From Bacteroidota bacterium (lineage in GTDB: Bacteria > Bacteroidota > Bacteroidia > Bacteroidales > UBA932), in assembly GCA_017860395.1 (NCBI GenBank), contig JAGDMC010000082.1, forward strand, positions 1-6,604: a stretch of 6,604 bases of DNA, given 5' to 3'. A program made the translations under genes and the position numbers. The notes under the pieces are model-generated. The model ran no database searches and was not told the origin of the DNA. It saw nothing but the letters and a program-made list of their open reading frames with translations. The first letter of the stretch is position 1. Each line of letters begins with the position of its first letter. Positions 6,127-6,604 of this stretch are shown here, one piece after another.

Positions 6127-6604
6127 ATGGAAAAAAGCTACAAAAGACATCTGGTAACAGCGGCGCTCCCTTATGCCAACGGAGCAGTACATATTGGTCA
6201 CCTTGCAGGAGTATATGTTCCTGCAGATATTTATGTACGTTACCTGCGAATGCGTGGAAGGGATGTGAAGTTTATTTGTGGTTCCGACGAACACGGAGTT
6301 CCCATTACCATTAAAGCCAGGCAGCAAAACTGTTCTCCTCAGGAGGTTGTGGATAAATATCATCTTATTATAAAAGACTCTTTCGAGCGTCTTGGGATAA
6401 GTTTCGACATATATTCAAGAACAAGTTCTGCTATTCATCATAAAACAGCGTCGGAATTTTTCAAAAAATTATACGAAGACGGAAAGTTTATTGAAAGAGA
6501 GAGCGAACAATATTTTGATGAAGAGGCAAACCATTTTCTTGCAGACAGGTATATTACAGGCACGTGCCCTAAATGCGGTGCCGAAAATGCATACGGCGAC
6601 CAGT
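6127..6604 (+). CDS. metG: Methionyl-tRNA synthetase (MetRS), N-terminal part, runs off the window
   Basis: Partial: 159 codons plus one base before the right edge; the full protein is usually about 550-700 residues. A class Ia synthetase that charges initiator and elongator tRNA-Met in the cytoplasm. Seen: [18 protein letters not shown] (11-28) with the HIGH signature at 22-25; [12 protein letters not shown] (30-41); the [13 protein letters not shown] block (53-65), which carries methionine- and adenylate-binding residues; FDIYSRTSS (95-103); and the beginning of the CP-domain zinc site, CPKC (147-150) followed by YGDQ. The second CxxC knuckle and the KMSKS loop fall outside. The ATG has no Shine-Dalgarno sequence but is followed directly by the MEK...KR-type N-terminus of Bacteroides MetRS, so the start is secure. 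It has its own -7 element and follows dnaG by 34 bases. Whether it has the C-terminal dimerisation domain cannot be told. Confidence 0.97.
   Translation, partial: MEKSYKRHLVTAALPYANGAVHIGHLAGVYVPADIYVRYLRMRGRDVKFICGSDEHGVPITIKARQQNCSPQEVVDKYHLIIKDSFERLGISFDIYSRTSSAIHHKTASEFFKKLYEDGKFIERESEQYFDEEANHFLADRYITGTCPKCGAENAYGDQ

Overview
The window looks like ordinary core chromosome from a member of the Bacteroidota, most likely order Bacteroidales. The reasons are the closeness of every protein to the Bacteroides-type sequences I remember, short A/T-rich leaders without a well-spaced Shine-Dalgarno sequence, and three perfect matches to the Bacteroidota -7 promoter element TAnnTTTG, each just upstream of a gene start. 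I cannot assign a genus from sequence alone. I see no mobile element, CRISPR array, tRNA or rRNA gene, phage gene or defence gene, and no gene-free stretch longer than 65 bases.

Left part, minus strand (1-2010): a P-type cation (probably calcium) ATPase, of which only the N-terminal 322 residues are in the window, lies directly downstream of rlmN, the radical-SAM methyltransferase for A2503 of 23S rRNA. The ATPase appears to start at a GTG that overlaps the last 8 bases of rlmN, so the two are probably co-transcribed from a promoter just in front of rlmN.

Middle (2011-2075): a 65-base divergent intergenic region carries back-to-back -7 elements for rlmN (minus) and recA (plus).

Right part, plus strand (2076-6604): recA (recombinase), trpS (tryptophanyl-tRNA synthetase), dnaG (primase) and the 5' part of metG (methionyl-tRNA synthetase). 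The gaps are 27, 6 and 34 bases. recA-trpS-dnaG can be read as one transcription unit, with trpS and dnaG very tightly packed; metG has its own good -7 element. The group mixes DNA replication and repair with tRNA charging: RecA handles recombination and stalled forks, DnaG lays primers at the fork, and TrpRS and MetRS feed translation. All catalytic motifs that fall inside the window are intact, and I see no frameshift or pseudogene.

I did not find a previously undescribed system. The points most worth a second look are an unusual stretch after M3 in the ATPase, the compact divergent promoter with a nearly leaderless rlmN, and small dyad symmetries at the recA stop and the dnaG start.
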